The notes beneath the pieces were generated by a model that saw nothing but the letters and a program-made list of their open reading frames with translations, was not told the DNA's origin and ran no database searches. Positions 24,514 through 33,219 of a stretch of 51,038 nt of DNA are shown in pieces. The stretch spans positions 1 through 51,038 of the forward strand of contig JACOUC010000066.1 in the NCBI GenBank assembly GCA_016178055.1. Direction: 5' to 3'. The stretch's first letter is position 1. Each line of letters begins with the position of its first letter. The position numbers and the translations under genes are program-made. This DNA is from Chlamydiota bacterium (GTDB lineage Bacteria > Auribacterota > JACPWU01).

Positions 24514-27500
24514 TTATTCAACAAACTCCTCAATTTTGATTTTTGATATTTGATTTTTGATTTTTTTGAATAGATTCCCTTCTAAAAACTGTTTCAAATA
24601 TTTTGCTGTATAAGAAATCTTAGCCTGTTGAATGATCTCTTGAGGCGAACCTTCTGCAACAACAAAACCTCCCCGCTCACCCCCTTCTGGACCCAAATCA
24701 ATAATCATGTCCACCTGACGAATCACATCCAGATTATGCTCAATTAAAACGACCGTATTTCCTAAATCAACTAATTTTTGCAAAATTTTCATTAATCTTT
24801 CAATATCTGCAAAATGAAGTCCTGTGGTCGGTTCATCTAAAACATAAAGTGTTTTTCCTCGATTTCTTTTAATCAGTTCATAGGCCAGCTTAATTCTCTG
24901 GGCCTCTCCCCCGGATAAGGTGGGACTGGGTTGCCCAAGTTCAATATAACCCAAACCCAGTTCATTTAATAGTTTCAACGGTTTATAAATTTTAGGAATG
25001 GATTCAAAAAATTGAACTGCTTCCTCGACTGTCATCGCAAGAACTTCAGCAATATTCTTACCTTTAAATAAAACCTCCAATGTTTCCTGATTAAAACGAG
25101 CTCCATGACAATCATCACAACTCACATAAACTTCGGGCAAAAAATTCATCTCAATTTTAAGTCGCCCCTGTCCCTTACATTTTTCACATCTTCCTCCTTC
25201 CAAATTGAAGGTGAATCGTTTTGCCGAATATCCGCGGACCTTGGCCTCTGGCATTCTTTCATAAAGCTCTCTAATCTCCGGATAGAATCCGGCATAAGTT
25301 GCGGGAATCGATCGAGGTGTTTTGCCAATAGGCGTTTGATCCACCTCAATCACACGCTCAATCCCTTCGTGCCCCAAAATTTCTTCATATTTCCCTATAG
25401 GAGTAGCATCTTCATATTTAATTTTTCTCAAAGCCCGATAGAGAATATCTCGGACAAGCGTACTCTTTCCGGACCCTGAAACTCCTGTCACACAAACGAG
25501 TCGCCCTAAAGGAATTTTAACATTTACATTCTTTAAATTGTGTTCCCGAGCCCCATGAATTTCCAAAAATGAAGCCCCTTTGATTGAGCGAGACTGAAAG
25601 GGTTTGGGTTGAGAAAGCTCATTAAGAAAATGCCCTGTTAGCGATTCAGAAGTTTCCATGATCTTCATGGGATCTCCCTGGGCAATAACCCGTCCTCCAT
25701 TTTTACCAGCGCCCGGCCCAAGATCAATCACATGATCCGCCTCTAAAATAGTCTGTTCATCATGTTCTACCACAATGACACTATTGCCACGACATCTTAA
25801 ATCATGCAAAGTCTCTAAAAGTCTTTGGTGATCTCTCACATGAAGCCCAATGGTCGGTTCATCTAAAATATAGCAAACACCCTGTAAATCTGATCCTAAC
25901 TGGGCTGCCAAGCGAACCCGCTGAGATTCTCCTCCTGATAGACTCTGAACTCCACGATCCAGACTCAAGTAATCTAGCCCGACATGATTTAAAAATTCAA
26001 GCCTTCGGACTAATTCCTTCATCATGTTTTTTGCAATTTGCGTTTGTCGCTCGTTCAACTTTATTTTTCTAAAATAAATCAAGGCATTCTGACAAGACAT
26101 CGATGTCATCTGTGCAATCGATTTCCCATTTACATAAACAGCCAGAGAAGAAGGTTTTAAACGTGCCCCTTTACAATCAGGACAAATTTTCCCTTCCGAA
26201 TCTTCTTTTTCATCCTCTAACGATTCTTCTTCCCCTTTTACAGAATGCCCTTCCACACCCAAGCCATGGCAAGTTGAACAGGCTCCCTGTTTACTGTTGT
26301 AAGAAAAAATACGCGGATCTAATTCCTCAAAACTGATCTCGCACCGCGGACAATACAGATTCAAACTAAAAAGCTGATCTGGTTTACCCGCTAAACTTAC
26401 AAAAAAGGAATTCTTTCCAAAACTCAATGCCTCTTCAATCATTCTTTTAAGCGCATAGGATTCTTTTAAATCAATTTTAATTTCAGCAAGAACTGCATCA
26501 ATCTGATGTTCTACAAAACGTTTTAAAGTTGGAACAGGATCTACAAGTCTCATCCGTCCATCGACCCTCGCTTTTGAAAGACCATTCTTTTTAAGTTTCT
26601 CAAATATCTCTTTGTGATATCCCTTCTTTCCCAGAATCATCGGAGAAAGAAAACGAATCTTTTCTCCTCGATATCTTTCCAGGATATAATCATAGATTTG
26701 GTTCACTGTTTGAGAACTGATTTTCTGAGAGCACTGATGACAATGCTGCTCTCCAATCTTAGAATAAAGCAGTCTCAAATAATGGTAGATTTCTGTGACC
26801 GTGGCCACGGTCGATCGCTTTCCTCCCTGGGTCAACCTCTGCTCAATCATCACCGTTGGGGGAATCCCCTCAATCCAGTCAATATCAGGCCTTGAAACTT
26901 GAGTCATGAATTGCCGGGCATAAGAGGAAAGGCTTTCAATATAACGACGTTGACCTTCTGCAAAGATAATATCGTAAGCCAAGGTAGACTTCCCCGACCC
27001 TGAAAGACCCGTAATCACAACGAGTTGATCACGAGGAATCGTCACATCAATATTTTTAAGATTATGCTCACGAGCACCGACGACACGGATGGAATTTACC
27101 TTGCTCGAGGCTGATACTTCGCTCGAGGCTCGAAGCTCGAGGCTCTGAGACGGGCTCGAAGCTCGAGGCTCAAGGCTCGAGGTAAATACTTCTGACTTGC
27201 TCGAGGCTCGAGGCTGGAGGCTCGAGGCAAATACTTCTTCAGTTTTTGCTTTTACCTCGAGCTTCGAGCCTCGAGCCTCGAGCCAGTTTTTTTCTTCTAA
27301 CTCTTTTTTCAAAAACCTTCCCGTATGCGAAGCCTCACACTTCACCATTTCTTCTGGGGTTCCTTGAAAAACAATATTTCCTCCCAAATCCCCTCCTTCG
27401 GGCCCCAAGTCGATACAATAATCTGCACACTTAATCACATCTAAATTATGTTCAATAATCAAAACGGAATTCCCATTTTCAATCAAATTTTCAAAAGCAA

Positions 27501-30123
27501 TTAAAAGCTTTCGGATATCTTCGGGATGAAGACCTGTGGTGGGTTCATCAAAAAGAAAAAGACAATTTTCCCGTCGCAAAACCCCCATAAAATAAGCCAG
27601 CTTCAATCTTTGAGATTCCCCGCCTGATAACGTATTCAGAGGTTGCCCCAAACGTAAATATCCCAAACCAATGTCTTGCAAAATCATCAAAGGGCGAGTG
27701 ATTTTAGCTTTATCCTTAAAGAAATAAAGGGCTTGTGTAATGGTTAAATTTAAAACCTCAGCAATATTTTTATCCTGATAGCGTACCTGTAAAATCTCTT
27801 TACGAAAACGATTTCCAAAACATTCTGGGCATTTGACGTAAACATCCGAAAGAAATTGCATTTCTATTTTTTCAAAACCATCCCCCTGACAACGATCACA
27901 CCTTCCCCCTTCCACATTAAAAGAAAAGATACTGGGAGAATAGCGACGCACCCGAGCCATAGACACCTGACTAAATAAATGGCGAACCTCATCAAAAATT
28001 TTCGTGTAAGTCGCGGGATTGGATCGAGGTGTTTTTCCAATAGGATTTTGATCCACCAAAATAACATCTTGAATTTTTTGATAACCTAAAATGGATTGAT
28101 GTGTCCCCGGAGCCCCTACAAATTCGCCTTTTATTTTTTTAAGCCCTCGGTAAAGAATTTCTTCGACCAAGGTACTTTTCCCTGATCCAGAAACTCCAGT
28201 GATACAAACCATCATATTCAAAGGAATAGACACATCCATATTTTTAAGATTGTTCTGTGAGGCCTTTTTAACATGAATCCAATGTCCTCTTAAAAATTCA
28301 CGTCGATTTTGAGGAATTGAAATTTGAGAACGATGACTTAAATAGCGGCCTGTAAGCGAGGTCGGATGATCCATGAGTGCGTTCAAATTTCCAGAAAAAA
28401 TAACCTTGCCTCCTTCCTCTCCAGCAGCGGGGCCCAAATCAATGCAATAATCAGAATGGAGAATAATCTCTGGATCATGTTCAACCAGGACAATCGTATT
28501 TTGATTTTTTTTCAATCGATGCAAAATTTGAATCAACCGCGCATTGTCCCTGGCATGAAGGCCAATGCTGGGTTCATCCAGAATAAACAGGGTGTTGACA
28601 AGATTGGTTCCAATGGCCGTTGTAAGATTAACGCGTTCGACCTCTCCTCCAGAAAGCGTCTTGGCCTGCCTATCAAGCGTTAAATATCCCAAACCAACAT
28701 CCTTCAAATATCCGAGTCGGGAACGAATTTCTTGAAGTAAAAGATGGGCAATTTTCTCCTGGGAACCCCCAAATTGTAGAGAACTAAAAAATGAAAACGC
28801 CTCTTCAATATTCATTTTATAAATTTCAGCAATATTTTTACCTCCGACCTTGACCCAAAGCACATCTGATTTAAATCGTGTCCCTTTACAATCTGGACAC
28901 ACCCCATAACTTCGATATTTAGAAAGGAGAACGCGGATATGCATTTTGTAAGACCTTGTTTCAAGCCACTTAAAAAATCCATGTATGCCATACCAGTCCC
29001 CTTCCCCCTTAATCACCCACTGCTTTGCCCACTCAGGTAATTCTTCAAAAGGGGTATCAATCGAAATTCCTTTCTGACGAGCATAAGCCAAAAGTTCATC
29101 TTGAGCCTCACTATACCCTTGAGTTTGCCAAGGGCGAATTGCCCCTTCTTTTAAACTCTTACGCTTGAGTGGAATCACAAGATCAAGATCAATATCAATC
29201 ATGCGTCCAAAACCTCGGCAGGTCTCACAAGCCCCTATGGGATGATTGAAAGAAAAAAAATGGGGGGTTAAATCCGGATAATAAATATCGCAGTCAGGAC
29301 AGTGATAGTGTTGACTGAATTTAAAAAAGCTCGAGGCTCGAGGCTGAAGGCTCGAGGCAAATACTTCTTCAGTTTTTGTTTTTGCTTCTGCCTCGAGCTT
29401 CGAGCTTCGAGCCTCGAGCAGACTTATAGCCAGTTTCCCTTTGCCAAATTGATAAGCCTGTTCAAGCGAATCCATGAGACGGTCCTGATTCGATTCTTTG
29501 AGTTCAATACGATCGACAAAAACATCTAATGTTTCTCCGCGGAACTTCTCTAGCAAATTTTCATCAATTGAAACAACTTCTCCCATTAAAACAGCTTTTC
29601 GAAATCCCATTTTTAAAAAACCGTCCAAGAGCTCGCTTGCCTTTAATTTGGAAGAAAGTCTCACTGGAAAGCTGATGAGAATCCATTTTCCTGATAGAAT
29701 TTCAAAAAGGTGGTGGGCAATGGACTCTGGGCTATCAATTAAGACTCTTCTTCCACAATTTCGACAATAAAGTTCTCCAAGCTTGGCAAAGGTTAATTTG
29801 ACAAAATCCGTAATCTCCGTCATGGTTCCCACAGTTGAACGAGAACCCCGAACGCGTTCAGTCTGATCAATCGCAATGGCAGGTAAAATCCCCTCAATCC
29901 GATCCAAATCCGGCTTATCCATTCGATCAAGAAATTGACGGGCATAGGCGGAGAAACTCTCCACATACCGCCTCTGACCCTCTGCATAAAGGGTATCAAA
30001 CGCAAGACTGGATTTCCCTGATCCGCTCACCCCGGTAATCACCGTGATCTGATTTAAAGGGATCTGGACATCAATATTTTTAAGATTATGCTGTCTGACG
30101 CCCTGAAGCAAAATGTGACCCAT
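24514..30123 (-). CDS. uvrA: Double-length UvrA (two fused UvrA units) with two repeat-derived insertions
   Basis: UvrA finds DNA lesions and loads UvrB in nucleotide excision repair. A normal UvrA is about 940 aa; this one is 1869 aa from the ATG at 30123 (AGGGA upstream). It contains two complete copies in tandem: four Walker A motifs (GVSGSGKSS, GVSGSGKST, GLSGSGKST, GVSGSGKST), four LSGGE signatures and several CxxC zinc modules in each half. The first signature is divergent (LSGGEVERVNL). Residues ~234-265 and ~946-1007, the latter at the junction of the halves, are encoded by CTCGAG-word repeats and share the peptide KAKTEEVFASSLQPRASS. The C-terminal ~12 residues (KKIKNQISKIKIE) are encoded by yet another repeat family. 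Chlamydiae have a similar double UvrA. Confidence 0.95.
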   Translation of the reverse strand: MGHILLQGVRQHNLKNIDVQIPLNQITVITGVSGSGKSSLAFDTLYAEGQRRYVESFSAYARQFLDRMDKPDLDRIEGILPAIAIDQTERVRGSRSTVGTMTEITDFVKLTFAKLGELYCRNCGRRVLIDSPESIAHHLFEILSGKWILISFPVRLSSKLKASELLDGFLKMGFRKAVLMGEVVSIDENLLEKFRGETLDVFVDRIELKESNQDRLMDSLEQAYQFGKGKLAISLLEARSSKLEAEAKTKTEEVFASSLQPRASSFFKFSQHYHCPDCDIYYPDLTPHFFSFNHPIGACETCRGFGRMIDIDLDLVIPLKRKSLKEGAIRPWQTQGYSEAQDELLAYARQKGISIDTPFEELPEWAKQWVIKGEGDWYGIHGFFKWLETRSYKMHIRVLLSKYRSYGVCPDCKGTRFKSDVLWVKVGGKNIAEIYKMNIEEAFSFFSSLQFGGSQEKIAHLLLQEIRSRLGYLKDVGLGYLTLDRQAKTLSGGEVERVNLTTAIGTNLVNTLFILDEPSIGLHARDNARLIQILHRLKKNQNTIVLVEHDPEIILHSDYCIDLGPAAGEEGGKVIFSGNLNALMDHPTSLTGRYLSHRSQISIPQNRREFLRGHWIHVKKASQNNLKNMDVSIPLNMMVCITGVSGSGKSTLVEEILYRGLKKIKGEFVGAPGTHQSILGYQKIQDVILVDQNPIGKTPRSNPATYTKIFDEVRHLFSQVSMARVRRYSPSIFSFNVEGGRCDRCQGDGFEKIEMQFLSDVYVKCPECFGNRFRKEILQVRYQDKNIAEVLNLTITQALYFFKDKAKITRPLMILQDIGLGYLRLGQPLNTLSGGESQRLKLAYFMGVLRRENCLFLFDEPTTGLHPEDIRKLLIAFENLIENGNSVLIIEHNLDVIKCADYCIDLGPEGGDLGGNIVFQGTPEEMVKCEASHTGRFLKKELEEKNWLEARGSKLEVKAKTEEVFASSLQPRASSKSEVFTSSLEPRASSPSQSLELRASSEVSASSKVNSIRVVGAREHNLKNIDVTIPRDQLVVITGLSGSGKSTLAYDIIFAEGQRRYIESLSSYARQFMTQVSRPDIDWIEGIPPTVMIEQRLTQGGKRSTVATVTEIYHYLRLLYSKIGEQHCHQCSQKISSQTVNQIYDYILERYRGEKIRFLSPMILGKKGYHKEIFEKLKKNGLSKARVDGRMRLVDPVPTLKRFVEHQIDAVLAEIKIDLKESYALKRMIEEALSFGKNSFFVSLAGKPDQLFSLNLYCPRCEISFEELDPRIFSYNSKQGACSTCHGLGVEGHSVKGEEESLEDEKEDSEGKICPDCKGARLKPSSLAVYVNGKSIAQMTSMSCQNALIYFRKIKLNERQTQIAKNMMKELVRRLEFLNHVGLDYLSLDRGVQSLSGGESQRVRLAAQLGSDLQGVCYILDEPTIGLHVRDHQRLLETLHDLRCRGNSVIVVEHDEQTILEADHVIDLGPGAGKNGGRVIAQGDPMKIMETSESLTGHFLNELSQPKPFQSRSIKGASFLEIHGAREHNLKNVNVKIPLGRLVCVTGVSGSGKSTLVRDILYRALRKIKYEDATPIGKYEEILGHEGIERVIEVDQTPIGKTPRSIPATYAGFYPEIRELYERMPEAKVRGYSAKRFTFNLEGGRCEKCKGQGRLKIEMNFLPEVYVSCDDCHGARFNQETLEVLFKGKNIAEVLAMTVEEAVQFFESIPKIYKPLKLLNELGLGYIELGQPSPTLSGGEAQRIKLAYELIKRNRGKTLYVLDEPTTGLHFADIERLMKILQKLVDLGNTVVLIEHNLDVIRQVDMIIDLGPEGGERGGFVVAEGSPQEIIQQAKISYTAKYLKQFLEGNLFKKIKNQISKIKIEEFVE
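27102..27285. repeat. CTCGAG-word hairpin array in uvrA, at the junction of the two halves
   Basis: Multiple GCTCGAGGCTCGAAG words are followed by their complement. The loop around AAATACTTCTTCAGTTTTTG is the same as that of the array at 29328-29420. The frame is kept throughout, encoding about 61 residues rich in Ser, Arg, Glu and Leu. Confidence 0.9.
29328..29420. repeat. CTCGAG-word hairpin in the first half of uvrA
   Basis: GCTCGAGGCTCGAGG words on the left pair with CCTCGAGCTTCGAGC on the right around the same AAATACTTCTTCAGTTTTTG loop as at 27102-27285. It lies between the UvrB-binding region and the CPDCDIYYPDLTPHFFSFN zinc module, and encodes ~31 residues in frame. Confidence 0.9.
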
Positions 30124-30220
30124 AAAAAATCCCTGTTTGTTATGCACTCTAGTAAGGAAAACATGAAAAAAGCCATTTTATAGAGTATGAAAAATGATCC
30201 GTTTTTGCCATACTTATTAA

Positions 30221-31234
30221 ATGATACTCGCTAAAAATATTATTCTGACCTTGTCAGGTTTGGGCATTCTCATCTTCGTTTACGCCCTTCTCTATTTTTA
30301 CCGATCCCTCAAACCCCCTCGTTTTATCACACCCATTCAACCTTCCAACTATGGCCTCAAATGGGAAAATATTGCTCTTAAAACTTCCGATGGTCTGACC
30401 CTTAAAGGATGGTTCATCCCCCCACCTTTCGTACTGCCAAATGCAGGTCCGCCTTCGGCGGACTGGCCCGCAGGGCCAACGAAAGGTGGGGGGATCATCC
30501 CACAGCCCCATTCCAACGCGGCTATTATCGTCTGTCACGGCTATCCCTTTGATAAGGGAAATGTGCTTCCCATCGCAAAATTTCTTCACTCAGAATATAA
30601 TCTCCTCCTTTTTGACTTTAGGGCCATGGGGGAAAGCGAAGGAAGGATGACTACTCTTGGCTATCATGAAACAAAAGATGTTCAAGCTGCATTGGATTTT
30701 TTAGAAAGGAAAGGAATTCAAAAAATTGGAATTTTGGGATTTTCTTTGGGGGCCTCTGTTGCTTTGCTCAGTGTCTCAGATGAACGAATTAAAGCCGTTG
30801 TAGCTGATTGCCCATTCGCTTCTCTCGACATACTCCTGGACGAGATGTTTCAAAATCTCTTCTTCCTGAAACAGCCCTTTAAAGCTATTTTAAAAAAACT
30901 TGCTCGAAGCGTTTTGAAAATAAACTTTTCTCAAATTTCTCCGTTAAAATCGGTCTCAAACACCTCCACTCCTATTCTTCTAATTCATGGAGACGAAGAC
31001 AGTCAAATTCCTCACTCCCATTCCCTTCTTCTTAAAAAGGCAAACCCAAAAATTCAATTTTGGCAGGTCCCAGAAGCTGATCACATTCAAACCTATGAAC
31101 TCTATCCGGAAGAATATGAAAAAAGGGTAATAAAATTTCTGAAAGAGGCTTTCGAAATAACCCAAAAAGGTACAATCATCATCAAAGGCGATATTGTAAA
31201 ATTTCCCAGCGAAAAATGGAGTGCGGATGATTAA
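30221..31234 (+). CDS. Membrane-anchored alpha/beta hydrolase with in-frame repeat insertion
   Basis: An N-terminal membrane segment (IILTLSGLGILIFVYALLYFY) is followed by a hydrolase of the serine aminopeptidase S33/BAAT-like group. Visible are an oxyanion-region VCHGYPFDKG, FDFRAMGESEG, nucleophile GFSLGAS, Asp in HGDEDSQIP and His in EADHIQTY. The substrate is unknown. Residues ~65-91 (PPFVLPNAGPPSADWPAGPTK) are encoded by a palindromic mobile element inserted in frame between strands at the start of the hydrolase fold. The rest reads as a normal, intact enzyme of 337 aa. Confidence 0.87.
   Translation: MILAKNIILTLSGLGILIFVYALLYFYRSLKPPRFITPIQPSNYGLKWENIALKTSDGLTLKGWFIPPPFVLPNAGPPSADWPAGPTKGGGIIPQPHSNAAIIVCHGYPFDKGNVLPIAKFLHSEYNLLLFDFRAMGESEGRMTTLGYHETKDVQAALDFLERKGIQKIGILGFSLGASVALLSVSDERIKAVVADCPFASLDILLDEMFQNLFFLKQPFKAILKKLARSVLKINFSQISPLKSVSNTSTPILLIHGDEDSQIPHSHSLLLKKANPKIQFWQVPEADHIQTYELYPEEYEKRVIKFLKEAFEITQKGTIIIKGDIVKFPSEKWSADD
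30417..30494. repeat. CCCACCACCT-family palindromic element inside the hydrolase gene (copy B)
   Basis: Ends TCCCCCCACCTTTCGT and ACGAAAGGTGGGGGGA are inverted repeats. Internal GTCCGCCTTCGGCGGAC and GGCCCGCAGGGCCAA hairpins match copy C at 43438-43515. A 7-bp direct repeat TCATCCC (30414-30420 and 30495-30501) flanks the element like a target duplication. Element plus one duplication is 81 bp, or 27 codons, so the frame is preserved. Confidence 0.85.
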
Positions 31235-31245
31235 ATCTGAAATAC

Positions 31246-32448
31246 TTAAACGTCCCCCCCCTTTGAAAGGTAAAATCGGTAGGATTTTTCTAGTTCAGAA
31301 AATTTAAGAATTTTTTCTTTAAGATCGGGAGGCAAGCGATTCGATTGAACCGCCTCGGACAAGGTATGTAAATTCAAATCCGAAACCTGCGTCCATTCTC
31401 CTGATTTTTTAACAATTTCTTCAAGTTGACCTCGGCGAGGATCATCTTTTAAAGGAAATTTGTAATTTTCTTTCGCCTTAATACGCAATTTATGATCTCC
31501 CCCATGAACGACTTCAACCCCCTCTTTTTCAGCATAGGCAATTAAAGCTTCTTTCAACTTCTCCAACTCTTCGTCTAATTGTTTTACTAACTGATTTTTT
31601 TTAATTGAAATCTCTGCATAACGATTCACCAGATTGACCCCTGGCTCATTTAAATACTCATGAACGGGAAGGGCTTCGACTTTTTGAAAATGCTTCATTA
31701 AAGGACATATATCAATAAATTCGCACCAGGGACAAATAGGATTTTCTCTGGGGGGAAAATCCCTTGTCGATTCAATCTCTTGAATGACCTTAATCGTCTC
31801 ATGTCGAATTTGATCTAGATTGGCTCCTGTCCTTTGAGAGATTAAATGCTGATCAAAAGCAAGATAATGCCAGACCAGACGAATCTCTTTTACATCAGGC
31901 CACTGTTGCTGAATACCTATTTGATAAAGGGCCAACTGACGATCTTGATCGATTTTTTCTTGGGTGGGAAGACTCTGCCCTGTTTTATAATCATGAATTT
32001 CAAAGGCCCCATCCGAGGCTTGAGCGAGTCGATCAATATAGCCCATGAGTTTATATTCCCCTCGATCATCCAAGGTGATGAAAATCTGGGATTCAAGCCC
32101 TAAAGTCCGAGTTTGATCAAAGGGATAAAATTTTCGGTAATAATCCCGAATACATTTTTCCCCTAACTTACGATAATTTTCTTCAGTATAATTTTTCCTA
32201 ATCATTTCAACATTTTCAGTCCAATTTTTTCGCCATGCACCGGTATAAAAGGTCAGAAGATCACCCAAACTATTCATCTTGGTTACTTTTAGATCGCGAT
32301 AGAGTTTTTCTAATGTCTCATGAACACGCTTTCCTAAAAAGGCTTCGATGGTCTCACGGTCACGTTTAATATGATCAATATAGCGGTATTTATACTGAAG
32401 GGGGCATGTTTCAAAAGCACTTAAACGAGAATGAGAATAGGTTGGCAT
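31246..32448 (-). CDS. PD-(D/E)XK nuclease of the RecB/AddB/Cas4 type with Fe-S cysteines
   Basis: The nuclease motifs GYIDRL and FEIHDYKTGQS are at about residues 136-160. A first Cys (C15 in FETCPLQYKYRY) and a C-terminal CPWCEFIDIC cluster (about residues 237-246) form the four-Cys iron-sulfur signature of AddB and Cas4 nucleases. No helicase motor is attached. About 150 further residues include a coiled-coil stretch (ISIKKNQLVKQLDEELEKLKEAL). The ATG overlaps the phoU stop by 1 nt, so it is the last gene of the pst operon. A role linked to DNA end processing is probable, and its link to phosphate is unexplained. Confidence 0.87.
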   Translation of the reverse strand: MPTYSHSRLSAFETCPLQYKYRYIDHIKRDRETIEAFLGKRVHETLEKLYRDLKVTKMNSLGDLLTFYTGAWRKNWTENVEMIRKNYTEENYRKLGEKCIRDYYRKFYPFDQTRTLGLESQIFITLDDRGEYKLMGYIDRLAQASDGAFEIHDYKTGQSLPTQEKIDQDRQLALYQIGIQQQWPDVKEIRLVWHYLAFDQHLISQRTGANLDQIRHETIKVIQEIESTRDFPPRENPICPWCEFIDICPLMKHFQKVEALPVHEYLNEPGVNLVNRYAEISIKKNQLVKQLDEELEKLKEALIAYAEKEGVEVVHGGDHKLRIKAKENYKFPLKDDPRRGQLEEIVKKSGEWTQVSDLNLHTLSEAVQSNRLPPDLKEKILKFSELEKSYRFYLSKGGDV

Positions 32449-33125
32449 TAATCTTTCCCAACTTTCCTTTCTTCCAAATGATGCTTAATGGTTTTACCCT
32501 GAACCAAATAAATAACATCTTCACCAATATTGGTCGCATGATCCGCTACCCTCTCTAAATGCCGGCCAATCAGAATAAGATCGACCGCTCTTTCAATCGC
32601 TGTAGAATCCTGAAGCATATAGGTCAAAAGCTCTCGAAATATCTGATCATTCAAATCATCCACTTCATCATCCCTCTGACAAACCGATCTTGCAAGACTA
32701 GCATCTCGATTCACAAAAGCATCCAAACTATCTTTCAACATCTTCTGGGCTAATGTTGCCATACGAGGAATATCAATCAAAGGTTTAAGAAGCGGCTTCT
32801 TTAAGAGATCTAAAGTCCGTTCAGCAATGTTAACAGCCAAATCGCCCATGCGCTCCAAATCATTTACAATTTTAAGAATCATGGTAATAAAACGAAGATC
32901 CGATCCTGCGGGTTGATGACGGGCCAAAAGTCTCAAGCAAAAATCATCTATTTCAATATCAAGCATATTAATCGCATCATCCGAGCGAATGACCTCTTCG
33001 GATAAAGCCTGATCTCGTTCGACCAGGGCTTTAATCGATCGACTCACAGCCTCCTCCACTAGCCCTCCCATTTTTAAAAGTTCCTGACTCAGTTTTTTTA
33101 ACTCTTCATCAAAATGTCGTTCCAT
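32448..33125 (-). CDS. phoU: PhoU phosphate signalling protein
   Basis: PhoU couples the Pst transporter to the PhoR kinase and represses the Pho regulon in phosphate excess. Two three-helix bundles with the metal-site motifs EEVIRSDDAINMLDIEIDD and ERMGDLAVNIAER/ERVADHATNIGEDVIY are evident. At 225 aa it is normal. It follows pstB1 after a hairpin repeat and overlaps the nuclease gene by 1 nt. Confidence 0.96.
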   Translation of the reverse strand: MERHFDEELKKLSQELLKMGGLVEEAVSRSIKALVERDQALSEEVIRSDDAINMLDIEIDDFCLRLLARHQPAGSDLRFITMILKIVNDLERMGDLAVNIAERTLDLLKKPLLKPLIDIPRMATLAQKMLKDSLDAFVNRDASLARSVCQRDDEVDDLNDQIFRELLTYMLQDSTAIERAVDLILIGRHLERVADHATNIGEDVIYLVQGKTIKHHLEERKVGKD

Positions 33126-33140
33126 AATAATCTCCTTTTT

Positions 33141-33215
33141 AGTCGTGAGTCGTGGGTTGTGAGTTTTAGAGGAATTTATTTTTTACTCAGGACTCATCCC
33201 TCACGACTCACGACT
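33141..33215. repeat. GTCGTGA-word hairpin between pstB1 and phoU
   Basis: AGTCGTGAGTCGTG (33141-33154) pairs perfectly with CACGACTCACGACT (33202-33215). The same words occur at 36553-36590, inside the 5' end of pstC. With no U-tract it is not a standard terminator, though it could attenuate phoU expression. Confidence 0.8.
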
Positions 33216-33219
33216 GTTC

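Noticed and set aside
27246-27434. Plus-strand frames overlapping the uvrA repeat arrays (also 29302-29529)
   Set aside because: They are the complement of the CTCGAG-word hairpins inside a convincing uvrA frame.
31246-32448. Cas4
   Set aside because: The Fe-S nuclease shares the fold, but it is longer, sits in a pst operon and has no CRISPR context; a RecB/AddB-type nuclease is the safer call.
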